Shown: positions 48,852 through 57,777 of the stretch, one piece after another
Numbering within the stretch: position 1 is the stretch's first letter
How the letters are laid out: each line of letters begins with the position of its first letter
NCBI RefSeq assembly: GCF_040548815.1
Contig: NZ_JBEPSM010000001.1
Coordinates: forward strand, 2,356,001 to 2,420,000
DNA length: 64,000 bases
Origin: Kaistia defluvii
Lineage (GTDB): Bacteria; Pseudomonadota; Alphaproteobacteria; Rhizobiales; Kaistiaceae
Direction: 5' to 3'
Translations under genes and position numbers: made by a program
The notes under the pieces: model-generated
The model's input: only the letters and a program-made list of their open reading frames with translations
What the model was told of the DNA's origin: nothing
The model's database searches: none

Positions 48852-51797
48852 ATGAGCCAGAACAATACGCCCGCGTCGTCTGGCTCGGATACCGGCTTTC
48901 TGGCAGGCGGCGGTGAGATGGCCGAGCGCATCGCCGGCTATGATTGGGCATCCACTTCCCTCGGGCCCGTCGCAGACTGGCCGCAGTCGCTCAAGACGAC
49001 CATCGGACTCGTCCTGCGCTCGCCGGTGCCGATCGTGATGCTCTGGGGCGCCGATGGCGTGATGATCTACAATGACGGCTATTCCCGCTTTGCGGGCGGC
49101 CGTCATCCCGTCATTCTCGGCAGCAAGGTGCTCGAGGGGTGGCCCGAGGTTGCCGATTTCAACGCCCATGTGATGAAGGTCGGTCTCGGCGGGGGCACCC
49201 TCGCCTACAAGGACCAGGAGCTCACGCTGTATCGAAACGGCGTTCCCGAGCAGGTCTGGATGAACCTCGACTATTCGCCGATCCCGGACGAAAACGGCCT
49301 GCCGATCGGCGTCATCGCCATCGTCGTCGAGACGACCTCCAAGGTGAAGGCGGAGCAGTGGCTCCAAGGCGAGCGGGAACGGCTCAGCCAGATGTTCCAG
49401 CAGGCCCCCGGCTTCATGGCGCGGCTAACGGGACGCGACCATGTCTTCGATCTGGCCAACCCGGCCTATCTGGCTCTGGTCGGCCATCGCGACATCGTCG
49501 GCAAGCCGATCCGCGCGGCGCTGCCGGAACTCTCCGGCCAGGGCTATTTCGAACGGCTGGACCGGGTTTTCGAGACGGGCGAACCCTTCATCGGCCTCGA
49601 AATGCCGGTGATGCTGCAACGCCGGCCGGATGACGAGAGCGAGCAGCGTTTCGTCGACCTCGTCTATCACCCGCTTCGCGACGATACCGGATCGATCATC
49701 GGCATCTTCGCCCAGGGCACCGACGTCACGGAGCGCGTGCTGGCGCGCCGCGCGGCCAATGCCAGCGAGGCGCAGTTCCGCACCTTTGCGCAGGTGATGC
49801 CCAACCATTTCTGGACGGCGACGCCGGAAGGACAACTCGACTGGTTCAACGACCAGGTCTACCGCTACAGCGGCGCCGGGGCCGGCGATCTTGACGAGGA
49901 TGGCTGGCTGTCGCTGGTCCATCCCGACGACGTGCCGTCAGTCACCACCAAATGGCGTTCGGCGCTGCAAGCGGGCACGCAATACGAGACCGAGTTCCGC
50001 ATCCGCCGCGCCGATGGCAGCTATCGCTGGTTCCTGGTCCGCGCCATGCCGGTGCGGGACGACGATGGCTCGATCCGACGCTGGGTCGGGACCAATACCG
50101 ACATCGAGGAAGCCAAGGCCACGGCACGCGCGCTTGCCGAATGGACCGAGACGCTCGAGGCGCGCATGGACGCCGAGATGGCCGAACGTCGCAGCGCCGA
50201 AGCAGCGCTGCAGCAAGCCCAGAAAATGGAGGCGATCGGCAATCTGACCGGCGGCGTGGCGCATGATTTCAACAATCTGCTGCAGGTTCTCTCCGGCAAT
50301 CTGCAATTGCTGAGCCGCGACATATCCGGCAACGAGCGGGCCGAACGCCGGGTCGCCACCGCCCTGACGGCGGTCGGGCGCGGCGCCAAGCTCGCCAGCC
50401 AGCTGCTCGCCTTCGGCCGTCGCCAACCCCTGGCGCCGAAGGTCCTCAATGTCGGCCGCTTCGTCTATGGCATGGAAGACATGCTGCGGCGGACGCTAGG
50501 CGAGAGCATCGAGATCGAGGTTCTCGTCTCCGGCGGCCTCTGGAACACCTTCGCCGATCCGACCCAGATCGAGAACGCCCTGCTCAATCTCTGCATCAAC
50601 GCCCGCGACGCTATGGAGGGGACGGGCAAGCTCACCATCGAAGCGGGCAATGCCTTCCTCGACGAGACCTACGCCCGCGCCCAGCCCGAGGTTGTTCCCG
50701 GCCAGTATGTCGTAATGGCGGTGAGCGATACCGGCTGCGGCATGACGCCCGAAGTCATGTCGCGCGTGTTCGAACCCTTCTTTTCGACGAAGCCGGCCGG
50801 CAAGGGCACGGGGCTCGGCCTTGCCATGGTGTTCGGTTTCACGAAGCAGTCCGGCGGCCACGTCAAGATCTACAGCGAGCTCGGCCATGGCACGACGGTG
50901 AAGCTCTATCTGCCGCGCACGCAGCAAACCGAGGACGTTCCGTCCACCCAGGACTATGGCCCCGTCACCGGCGGCGAAGAGACCATTCTGGTCGCCGAGG
51001 ATGATGAAGAAGTCCGCGCCGCCGTGATCGACATGCTGGGCGGGCTCGGCTATCGCGTCCTCAAGGCAAAGGATGCCGACAGCGCGCTCAGCATCATCGA
51101 AAGCGGCATCCCGATCGACATGCTCTTTACCGACGTGGTGATGCCGGGAACGCTGAAGAGCACGGATCTCGCCCGCAAGGCACGCGAGCGCATCCCCGGC
51201 ATCGCGGTTCTCTTCACCTCCGGCTATACGGAGAATTCCATCGTGCATGGCGGCCGCCTCGACGCCAATGTCGAGCTGCTTTCCAAGCCTTACACCGTCG
51301 AGGCGCTGGCGCGGAAGATCCGCCATGTGCTCGGTAACGAGCAGCAGCGCAATGCCGCCAAGGCGGTGCTGTCGGCGCCCGAGGCCGCCCGGCCCGTCGC
51401 GCCCCCGCCGCCGGCTCAGCAGGAAGCCCGGCCGCTGCGCGTGCTGCTGGTCGAGGATGAGGTGATGATCCGGATCAACTCCATCGACGTGCTGGAGGAA
51501 CTCGGCCACGAGGTCATCGAAGCGCGCGATGCCGAGCAGGGGCTCGCCGCCCTGGAGGCCCATCCGCTCGATGTCATCGTGACCGATCTCGGACTGCCCG
51601 GCATCTCCGGCGCCGACTTTGCGCTGATGGCGCGGGCGATGCAGCCGGAGATCCCGATCGTCTTCGCCACCGGCGACAGCCAGGCGCCTGCCTTGCCCGG
51701 CAAGCCCGGCATTCTGCTGCGAAAGCCCTATGACGGGGACGACATGCAGGCGGCCATCGAGGCGGCTACCGCATCGTCCTCGCCGGGCGAGGAATAG
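48852..51797 (+). CDS. Hybrid sensor histidine kinase with PAS domains and two receiver domains
   Basis: A 981-residue soluble protein with no membrane segment. Order: three PAS-like domains (about 30-160, 175-295, 305-425; the third has FRIRRADGSYRWFL), a short coiled coil, HisKA with phospho-acceptor His471 in VAHDFNNLLQ, HATPase_c (NLCINARDAM, DTGCGM, GKGTGLGLAMV), receiver 1 (phospho-acceptor Asp761 in TDVVMPG) and receiver 2 (Asp912 in TDLGLPG). The HDFNNLL box marks the HWE-independent, NtrB-like group common in rhizobia. No separate response regulator or output domain is nearby, so output is by phosphotransfer to an unlinked partner. Stimulus unknown. Confidence 0.95.
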   Translation: MSQNNTPASSGSDTGFLAGGGEMAERIAGYDWASTSLGPVADWPQSLKTTIGLVLRSPVPIVMLWGADGVMIYNDGYSRFAGGRHPVILGSKVLEGWPEVADFNAHVMKVGLGGGTLAYKDQELTLYRNGVPEQVWMNLDYSPIPDENGLPIGVIAIVVETTSKVKAEQWLQGERERLSQMFQQAPGFMARLTGRDHVFDLANPAYLALVGHRDIVGKPIRAALPELSGQGYFERLDRVFETGEPFIGLEMPVMLQRRPDDESEQRFVDLVYHPLRDDTGSIIGIFAQGTDVTERVLARRAANASEAQFRTFAQVMPNHFWTATPEGQLDWFNDQVYRYSGAGAGDLDEDGWLSLVHPDDVPSVTTKWRSALQAGTQYETEFRIRRADGSYRWFLVRAMPVRDDDGSIRRWVGTNTDIEEAKATARALAEWTETLEARMDAEMAERRSAEAALQQAQKMEAIGNLTGGVAHDFNNLLQVLSGNLQLLSRDISGNERAERRVATALTAVGRGAKLASQLLAFGRRQPLAPKVLNVGRFVYGMEDMLRRTLGESIEIEVLVSGGLWNTFADPTQIENALLNLCINARDAMEGTGKLTIEAGNAFLDETYARAQPEVVPGQYVVMAVSDTGCGMTPEVMSRVFEPFFSTKPAGKGTGLGLAMVFGFTKQSGGHVKIYSELGHGTTVKLYLPRTQQTEDVPSTQDYGPVTGGEETILVAEDDEEVRAAVIDMLGGLGYRVLKAKDADSALSIIESGIPIDMLFTDVVMPGTLKSTDLARKARERIPGIAVLFTSGYTENSIVHGGRLDANVELLSKPYTVEALARKIRHVLGNEQQRNAAKAVLSAPEAARPVAPPPPAQQEARPLRVLLVEDEVMIRINSIDVLEELGHEVIEARDAEQGLAALEAHPLDVIVTDLGLPGISGADFALMARAMQPEIPIVFATGDSQAPALPGKPGILLRKPYDGDDMQAAIEAATASSSPGEE

Positions 51798-51969
51798 CTT
51801 CTAAAGCCGGCTAAGCATCATCCGGCCGTAGGCGTGATCTGGGGTGTGCACGTTCCGCTAGAACGCTCGTGCCGCCCCTTCCGGCATTCGACTTTGCAAC
51901 CGAGGTCGGATAAACTTGTATCTCTGGTGAGAGCTGTCTCTCGCCCTGAATCGGGGTTTGAGAACGGAT

Positions 51970-52176
51970 ATGGAGCAATCACTACCGACGCTTCGCGAGG
52001 AGCTTGAGCAACTCGCCGAGCAGTCGATCAGCGATGAGGCGAGATCCGCGTTGCAGCGGGCCGCCTGCGTCGTGCGTCAGACCGAACTTCCCGCCCCAGG
52101 CCAGAAGACCGGCACCTCCGCATTGACCGACGAAGAGCGCGCCGATGGCGGCCTGATCGAGCGCCTCGGCGAATAG
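51970..52176 (+). CDS. Small hypothetical protein
   Basis: A 68-residue acidic, probably helical protein (LPTLREELEQLAEQS then SALQRAACVVRQTEL). I chose the ATG at 51970; an in-frame TTG lies four codons earlier. No recognisable family and no strong ribosome-binding site. It is followed by a strong intrinsic terminator, which supports it as a real transcribed unit. Confidence 0.6.
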   Translation: MEQSLPTLREELEQLAEQSISDEARSALQRAACVVRQTELPAPGQKTGTSALTDEERADGGLIERLGE

Positions 52177-52223
52177 AACGGCCCGCCCGTTCCATCCTTT
52201 GCTTATAAGCCTGAAATAGAAAC

Positions 52224-52271
52224 AGCCCCGGAAGCCTGAACGCTGCATGCGCTCAGGCTTCCGGGGCTTTT
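52224..52271. terminator. Strong, probably bidirectional intrinsic terminator
   Basis: AGCCCCGGAAGCCTGA (52224-52239) pairs perfectly with 52253-52268, followed by TTTT on the plus strand; on the minus strand the stem is followed by a T-rich stretch. It separates the small hypothetical gene from the convergent dehydratase-type gene and can serve both. Confidence 0.85.
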
Positions 52272-52368
52272 CATTTCTCGGACCTTTGGAGCGCCGCCGT
52301 CACGGCCTCGCTCGAAATATCAATTCTGGTCAATCGGTTGGAGTGCCTCGCCGCTTCAAGGAGAAGCG

Positions 52369-53469
52369 TCAGGCGATGGGGAGAGCTTCCAGCGCGGCCC
52401 AGTCGAACCGGACGCCGCTGCCGGGCTCGTCCGGCGCCACGGCGCGGCCATCCACCACCACCAGCGGGCGCAGCGTGTAGCGATCGATCTGGAACGCATG
52501 CACCTCCAGCCAGCCCGCATTCGGCACGGCCGGGACGAGGCTCACATGCAGTTCCTGCATGCCATGGCTGCAGACCGGAATCCCCAGCGGCTCGGCCAGC
52601 TTCGCGACACGCAGGAAGCCGGTGACGCCACCGCAATTCGACGCGTCGGGCTGGATGAAGGACAGCGACGAATGCTCGAAGGCATGCTTGAACTCCTGCA
52701 GCGTGTGCAGGTTTTCACCCATCGCCAGCGGCACGCGGGTAGCCTTGGCGAGTTCCCCATAGCCGGCGAAGTCATCGGGCTCCATCGGCTCTTCGAACCA
52801 GGTCAGATCGAACGGTTCGAAGGCTTTGCCCGCCGCCATGGCGCGGTCGAGGTCATAGCCGAAATTGCCGTCGACCATCAGCTTGTTCGACGGCCCGATC
52901 CGGTCGCGCACGGCACGCAGACGCGCCACGTCTTCGGCCAGGTCCGGCTTGCCGATCTTGATCTTGATGGCGCGGTAGCCCTGGTCGAGATAGCCGCCCA
53001 CGCTTTGGACCAGCTTCTCGATCGGATAGTTCAGATCGACGCCGCCGCGATAGGTCAGGGGCGACTTGCCGGCGCCGCCCGCCATTTTCCAGAGCGGCAG
53101 GTTCTGCCGGAGGCCGCGCAGATCCCACAGCGCGATGTCGATCGCCGAGATGGCGAAGGAGGCGATGCCGCCACGGCCGACATAGTGCAGGCGCGACTGC
53201 ATCTCGTCATAAAGCGTATCGATATCGTCGGCGTCGTGGCCAATCAGCATCGGCGCGAGGTCGTGGTCGATCATCGCCTTGGTGGCGTGGCCGCCGGTGC
53301 CGATCGTGTAGGTATAGCCAAGGCCCGACTGGCCGTCCGCAGTCTCGATCTCGGCCGTTACCAGCTCGAAATAGGTCTGCAGGCCGTGCCGCGCATCCTG
53401 CATCGGCTCCTCAAGCGGAACCCGGAAGACGCGCGATCGGATGCCGGTAATGGCTTGACGGCTGGACAT
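52369..53469 (-). CDS. Mandelate racemase/muconate lactonizing enzyme-family (enolase superfamily) protein
   Basis: A 366-residue enolase-superfamily enzyme. N-terminal capping domain, then a barrel with the KxK base motif (AIKIKIGKP), metal ligands in [17 protein letters not shown] and the GEN motif (MGENLHT), plus QPDASNCGG and the His base in CSHGMQELH. The Lys/His-Asp pair places it in the mandelate-racemase-type subgroup with many sugar-acid dehydratases. Start ATG at 53467-53469 has AAGGGGAAGAG upstream. It follows the AldA-like gene by 52 bases; a sugar-acid dehydratase is the likeliest role. Confidence 0.9.
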   Translation of the reverse strand: MSSRQAITGIRSRVFRVPLEEPMQDARHGLQTYFELVTAEIETADGQSGLGYTYTIGTGGHATKAMIDHDLAPMLIGHDADDIDTLYDEMQSRLHYVGRGGIASFAISAIDIALWDLRGLRQNLPLWKMAGGAGKSPLTYRGGVDLNYPIEKLVQSVGGYLDQGYRAIKIKIGKPDLAEDVARLRAVRDRIGPSNKLMVDGNFGYDLDRAMAAGKAFEPFDLTWFEEPMEPDDFAGYGELAKATRVPLAMGENLHTLQEFKHAFEHSSLSFIQPDASNCGGVTGFLRVAKLAEPLGIPVCSHGMQELHVSLVPAVPNAGWLEVHAFQIDRYTLRPLVVVDGRAVAPDEPGSGVRFDWAALEALPIA

Positions 53470-53521
53470 GTTTCTCTTCCCCTTGAAGAATTTTGATGTC
53501 GAACGACCCGGCGAAGCCAGA

Positions 53522-54997
53522 TCAGCCCCAGTTGACGTACATGGTCTTCTTCTGGAAATAGCCATCCAGGCCGTATTTGCCGTCCTCGCCGCCCAGACCG
53601 GACTGTCCCCAGCCGCTGTGGAAGCCCTGAAGAAGCTCGCCATTGGTGCGGTTGAAGTAGATCTCGCCGAAGTTCAGGCCTGCCGCGACCCGCATCAGCC
53701 GCTTCAGGCTGCCGGTATAGACATAGGCCGAGAGGCCATAGTCGGAATCGTTGGCGAGCCGCAGCGCTTCCTCGAAATCGTCGACGATGACGATCGGCAC
53801 GACCGGCCCGAAGATCTCCTCGCGCATGGCGGGGATCGCATTGTCCTTGGCGAGCAGGACGGTCGGCGCATACCAATGGCCCTTGGAGTGGACGCCCTCG
53901 CTCAGCTTGCCGCCTTCGAGCAGGACCTCAGCGCCGGCCTCGACACTGCGGCGCACGATATCGGCGATCTTGTCGACCTCCGGGCCACTGATCTTCGGCC
54001 CGATGTCGGGATTGTCGAGCGGGTCGCCGATGATGAGGGCGCGGCTGCGGGCAATGAACTTCTGGATGAACTCATCCGCGATGGCGCGGTGCAGATACAT
54101 GCGCTCGTTGCAGGTGCAGATCTGGCCGCAATTGGTGTAGCGCGCCGTCACCGCGCTCTCGACCGCGCGGTCGATATCGGCGTCTTCCATGACGATGAAC
54201 GGGGCCTTGCCGCCGAGTTCGAGGCGGATCGGCTTGATGCGGGCGGCGCCCGAGGCATAGATCTCGCGGCCGGCGCGCGTGCTGCCGGTCATGGTGATCA
54301 GGTCGGATTGCGGGCTTTCGACCAGAGCCTGGCCGACCGTGCGACCGGTTCCCGTCACCACGTTGAAGACGCCGGCCGGAATGCCGACCTTCTCCGCCAG
54401 GGCGGCGATGGCCAGGCCCGACAGCGGCGTGAACTCATGCGCCTTGAGGACGAAGGTGTTGCCGGCGACCAGCGCCGGACCGAGCTTGCGCGCCGTCAGC
54501 GCCGAGGGATAGTTCCACGCCGTCAGACCCACCACCACGCCATAGGGCGCCCGGCGGATCCAGATTTCCTCATTGGCGGCGTCGGAGGGCATGATGTCGC
54601 CCTCAATGCGACGGCCACTTTCGGCCGCATAGCGCAGGAACGCCTCGGTCGCGCCGATCTCGCCATAGGCCTGGTTGAGCGGCTTGCCCTGCTCGGCGAC
54701 GACAACATGGGCCAGGAGATCGCGATGGTCGCGCACGGCATTGGCCAGCAGGCCGACCAGCCTGCCGCGCTCCGGGGCGGGTATGGCCGCCCAGCCGGGT
54801 TGTGCCCCTTTGGCGGCGTCGAGGGCCGCCTGCGCATGCTCCGCGGAGCCGCCGGGAACGGTGCCGATGATGTCGCCATTGGCAGGATTCTCGATCTCGA
54901 CCACCGGCGCCGCGCTTTCGGCCTGCCAGGCGCCGCCAATGAACATACCGATATGCGACGGGGTTTCCGCCACGACGCCACCAAGCTTTTCGAGCAC
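53522..54997 (-). CDS. Aldehyde dehydrogenase, AldA (lactaldehyde/glycolaldehyde dehydrogenase)-like
   Basis: A 491-residue [40 protein letters not shown] (Glu) and [16 protein letters not shown] (Cys) are the core motifs; the C-terminal [23 protein letters not shown] closely resembles E. coli AldA. I chose the GTG at 54995-54997, five bases after GGAGG; the frame stays open to 55045, but that stretch carries the operator palindrome and no homology. Operon with the enolase-superfamily enzyme, suggesting oxidation of lactaldehyde or glycolaldehyde from a deoxy-sugar pathway. Confidence 0.92.
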   Translation of the reverse strand: MLEKLGGVVAETPSHIGMFIGGAWQAESAAPVVEIENPANGDIIGTVPGGSAEHAQAALDAAKGAQPGWAAIPAPERGRLVGLLANAVRDHRDLLAHVVVAEQGKPLNQAYGEIGATEAFLRYAAESGRRIEGDIMPSDAANEEIWIRRAPYGVVVGLTAWNYPSALTARKLGPALVAGNTFVLKAHEFTPLSGLAIAALAEKVGIPAGVFNVVTGTGRTVGQALVESPQSDLITMTGSTRAGREIYASGAARIKPIRLELGGKAPFIVMEDADIDRAVESAVTARYTNCGQICTCNERMYLHRAIADEFIQKFIARSRALIIGDPLDNPDIGPKISGPEVDKIADIVRRSVEAGAEVLLEGGKLSEGVHSKGHWYAPTVLLAKDNAIPAMREEIFGPVVPIVIVDDFEEALRLANDSDYGLSAYVYTGSLKRLMRVAAGLNFGEIYFNRTNGELLQGFHSGWGQSGLGGEDGKYGLDGYFQKKTMYVNWG

Positions 54998-55009
54998 AAC
55001 TTCCTCCAG

Positions 55010-55026
55010 ATTTGGTCGGACCAAAT
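55010..55026. promoter_or_regulatory. GntR/FadR-type operator, perfect palindrome
   Basis: ATTTGGTCGGACCAAAT is a perfect 8-1-8 palindrome of the TGGTC-N-GACCA form used by FadR-subfamily GntR regulators. It lies 13 bases upstream of the AldA-like GTG, where it would block transcription or initiation. A degenerate copy is at 55129-55143 and a half-site (GACCA) at 55040-55044. Confidence 0.65.
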
Positions 55027-55128
55027 TTTGCAGAGGTTGGACCACACCTCATCCCATTTTGTCAAATGTTCTGGATTTTACAAAGATTAGTCAGCATTTG
55101 ATGCCAACCGGCGCCAATCGCCCGATCT

Positions 55129-55143
55129 TTTGGTCGGTCCAGA
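55129..55143. promoter_or_regulatory. Second GntR-type operator (imperfect)
   Basis: TTTGGTC-G-GTCCAGA matches the upstream palindrome with two mismatches in the right arm; it lies 73 bases before the GntR start and would allow autoregulation. Confidence 0.45.
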
Positions 55144-55216
55144 TCCACGCTATTGATCTTCGCGGGCGATTGGTGGATTGCTGCGGCAACGGACTTCGCA
55201 GGCCGGATGGAGACCC

Positions 55217-55942
55217 ATGCTGAACGACCTGACGCTCGACGACATGCCGCCCCGCACCGGGGAGCACCGCGCCGCCGACATCGTCGTCGCGACGATCGAA
55301 CAGGATATCGTTTCCGGCCTGCTGGAGAACGGCAGCCTCCTGCCGCCCGAGCGCGACCTGATGGGCCGCTTCGGCATCAGCCGCACGGTGGTGCGCGAGG
55401 CGATCGCGACGCTGACCACCCGGGGCCTGCTTGAAAGCAAGCCGCGCCACCGGCCGGTCGTGCGCAAGCCGGGCTATGATGCGGCCTTCTCCGCCGTGGG
55501 CGGCGTGGTCAGCCACCTGCTGCGGCAGGATGGCGGCGTGAAGACCCTCTACGACGTGCGCATCTTTCTCGAGGCATCGCTGGTGCGGCACGCCGCCCTG
55601 CATGCGCGCAAGGAAGACATCGCCGCGCTCCGCGCCGCGCTCGAGCGCAACCACGCCGCGATCGACGATCCCGTGCTGTTCGACAATACCGACGTCGCCT
55701 TTCACGCTGTTTTCTACGGCATTCTGGGAAATCCGGTGTTCCCGGCCGTGCACAGGGCCTTCGTGACCTGGCTGTTCGAGCATTGGCAGAGCATGAGCCG
55801 CTCGCCGGAACAAAACCTGATCTACTACGCCGGCCACAAGGCCATCTTCGACGCCATCATCGACCGGGATCCAGACGCCGCCGAAAAGGCGCTTCTCGCC
55901 CATCTGAGCGAGGCGTGGGAGACGGTGCGCGGCACATTTTAA
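55217..55942 (+). CDS. GntR-family regulator, FadR subfamily (FCD domain)
   Basis: A 241-residue regulator. Residues about 15-80 form the GntR winged helix (IVSGLLENGSLLPPERDLMGRFGISRTVVREA in pieces); the C-terminal helical FCD domain has the metal/ligand residues in DVRIFLEASLVRHAA, NTDVAFHAVFYGILGN and GHKAIFDAI. ATG at 55217 follows GGATGGAGA; an upstream TTG is less likely. Divergent from the AldA-like/enolase-superfamily operon and 28 bases upstream of a GMC gene, so it probably controls both units from the two operator sites. Confidence 0.94.
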   Translation: MLNDLTLDDMPPRTGEHRAADIVVATIEQDIVSGLLENGSLLPPERDLMGRFGISRTVVREAIATLTTRGLLESKPRHRPVVRKPGYDAAFSAVGGVVSHLLRQDGGVKTLYDVRIFLEASLVRHAALHARKEDIAALRAALERNHAAIDDPVLFDNTDVAFHAVFYGILGNPVFPAVHRAFVTWLFEHWQSMSRSPEQNLIYYAGHKAIFDAIIDRDPDAAEKALLAHLSEAWETVRGTF

Positions 55943-55970
55943 TTCACGGATACCAGGGAGGATTTCGAGA

Positions 55971-57593
55971 GTGGCTCGGGAGGAGTTTGACTATATCGTC
56001 GTCGGAGGCGGGTCGGCCGGCTGCGTCGCCGCCGCGCAACTGGTCACCAAGGGCAATCACCGCGTCCTGCTGCTCGAGGCCGGGCATTCGCACCATCACC
56101 CCCTGCTCGACATGCCGCCTGGCATCTTCAAGATGATCAATGGCAGCAAGTACATGAAGTACCACACGACGGTGCCGCAGCCGCATCTCGATGGCCGCGA
56201 GCATGACATCCCGCAGGGCAATGTGCTCGGCGGCGGTTCGTCGGTGAATGCGCAGGTCTATATTCGCGGCCGTCCTTCCGATTACGACGAATGGGACCAG
56301 ATCCTGCGCGGCAACAATGACGGCGCCGACTGGAGCTGGAACGCGGTGCTGCAGCATTTCCGCGGCATGGAAGGCAACAACCGGCTGAACAACGACGCCC
56401 ATGGCGCCGATGGCCCGCTGCTCGTCTCCGACCCGGGCCATGTCAACGAACTGTCGCGCTGGTTCGTCCAGGCGGTGCAGGCGCTCCGCGAGCCGTTCAA
56501 TCCCGACTTCAACGGCCCGTCGCAGCGCGGCGTCGGCTTCTACCAGTTCATGAACCGGGCCGGGAAGCGCAGCAGCGCCGCCTATGCCTTCGTCGAGCCG
56601 CTGAAGAACGATCCGCGCCTGACCGTCCGGCTGCATGCCGAGGTCTCGCGCATCCTGATCGAGAACGGCGCCGCCGTCGGCGTCCAGTATCGCATCGGCG
56701 AGACCGAGCACACGGCCTATGCCAAGGGCGAGGTGATCGTCAGCTCCGGCGCGCTGGTCAGCCCCAAGCTGCTGATGCTCTCCGGCATCGGGCCGGCGGC
56801 CCATCTGGCCGAGCACGGCATCGAGTGCAAGGTGGACCTGCCGGGCGTCGGCGCCAATCTGATCGACCATCCGGAAGTGCCGATCACCGGCACGACCAAT
56901 GGCAAGTTCGGCTATTTCAACCAGGGCAATGGCTGGCGGATGCTGAAGAACGGCATCCAGTTCAAACTGTTCGGCAGCGGCCCGATCACCACGGCCGGCG
57001 TCGAGGCCGGCGCCTTCGTCAACCCGCTCGATCCCGACGCGCCACCGACCATCCAGGCCTTCTGCGTGCCGATCGTCTATCTCGACCGCGACACGCGCAA
57101 GTCGATGAAGGACACCTATGGCGTCACCATCACCACGGTAGTGGTCAAGCCGAAGTCGCGCGGCTACGTCAAGCTGCGCTCGGCCGATCCCTCCGCCATG
57201 CCGCTCGTCTCGCCCAACCTGCTCAAGGACGAGGACGACATGCGCCAGATGGTGGCCGGACAGCGCTTCTTCCTGCGTGCCTTCCATACCGAGCCGCTCG
57301 CCCGCCGGATCGAGCGCGTCGCCCTGCCCGCCCAACCGGATCCGGACGAGGAGGCGCTGCGCACCCATTGCCGGCGCTTCGTGAAGACCAACTATCATCC
57401 GGCCGGCACCTGCAAGATGGGCGCGGATGGCGACCCGATGGCGGTGCTGGATTCCCGCATGCGCGTGCGCGGCGTCGAACGGCTGCGGGTCTGCGACATG
57501 TCGGCGGTGCCGAACATCAACGCCGGCAACACCAATGCGCCGGCGATGATGCTGGGCGACCGCTGCGCCGACTTCATCCTCAATCCGCGCTAA
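55971..57593 (+). CDS. GMC-family FAD-dependent oxidoreductase (copy 4)
   Basis: A 540-residue GMC enzyme. FAD motif YIVVGGGSAGCVAAAQL; signature 1 GGGSSVNAQVYIRG; signature 2 GALVSPKLLMLSGIG; catalytic His in YHPAGTCKMG and Asn in NTNAPAMMLGDR. Closest in layout to copy 3. Start is a GTG at 55971 behind GGGAGG. Cotranscribed with the GntR regulator and linked by it to the AldA-like dehydrogenase and sugar-acid-type dehydratase, so it may perform the first oxidation of a sugar or alcohol in the same pathway. Confidence 0.93.
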   Translation: MAREEFDYIVVGGGSAGCVAAAQLVTKGNHRVLLLEAGHSHHHPLLDMPPGIFKMINGSKYMKYHTTVPQPHLDGREHDIPQGNVLGGGSSVNAQVYIRGRPSDYDEWDQILRGNNDGADWSWNAVLQHFRGMEGNNRLNNDAHGADGPLLVSDPGHVNELSRWFVQAVQALREPFNPDFNGPSQRGVGFYQFMNRAGKRSSAAYAFVEPLKNDPRLTVRLHAEVSRILIENGAAVGVQYRIGETEHTAYAKGEVIVSSGALVSPKLLMLSGIGPAAHLAEHGIECKVDLPGVGANLIDHPEVPITGTTNGKFGYFNQGNGWRMLKNGIQFKLFGSGPITTAGVEAGAFVNPLDPDAPPTIQAFCVPIVYLDRDTRKSMKDTYGVTITTVVVKPKSRGYVKLRSADPSAMPLVSPNLLKDEDDMRQMVAGQRFFLRAFHTEPLARRIERVALPAQPDPDEEALRTHCRRFVKTNYHPAGTCKMGADGDPMAVLDSRMRVRGVERLRVCDMSAVPNINAGNTNAPAMMLGDRCADFILNPR

Positions 57594-57610
57594 GCAGCAC
57601 GGGCGGCCAG

Positions 57611-57635
57611 CCCCCTCTCCCGCCCGCGGGAGGGG
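57611..57635. repeat. REP-like palindrome (CTCCCGC-CC-GCGGGAG)
   Basis: A perfect 7-bp stem at about 57617-57632 embedded in complementary C-rich and G-rich flanks, 18 bases after the GMC stop. It resembles the element at 18989-19019 in its CTCCC/GGGAG core and may be a dispersed repeat or a transcription-end stem. Confidence 0.45.
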
Positions 57636-57707
57636 GATAGCCCTGGCCCTATCTTCCGACAGATTGTCTTCTCGAACCTCGAAACATAGCAAGCAAGGCA
57701 CTTCTCG

Positions 57708-57743
57708 ATTGACCGCGGTCGATAAATAATGAAAGCGTTTTCA
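57708..57743. promoter_or_regulatory. Two operator-like palindromes upstream of CoA-transferase
   Basis: ATTGACCG/CGGTCGAT (57708-57723, one mismatch) and TGAAAGC/GTTTTCA (57730-57743, one mismatch, CG centre). The second has the form of a LacI-family operator and lies 35 bases before the CoA-transferase ATG; the LacI regulator encoded at 59-60 kb is a candidate. Confidence 0.45.
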
Positions 57744-57777
57744 GAGACACTGTCCCTGGCTCAGAGAATGCTCCCCA

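Noticed and set aside
54998..55045. Upstream extension of the AldA-like gene to a GTG at 55045
   Set aside because: It contains the GntR-type palindrome and the ribosome-binding site of the GTG at 54997, and adds no ALDH-like residues.
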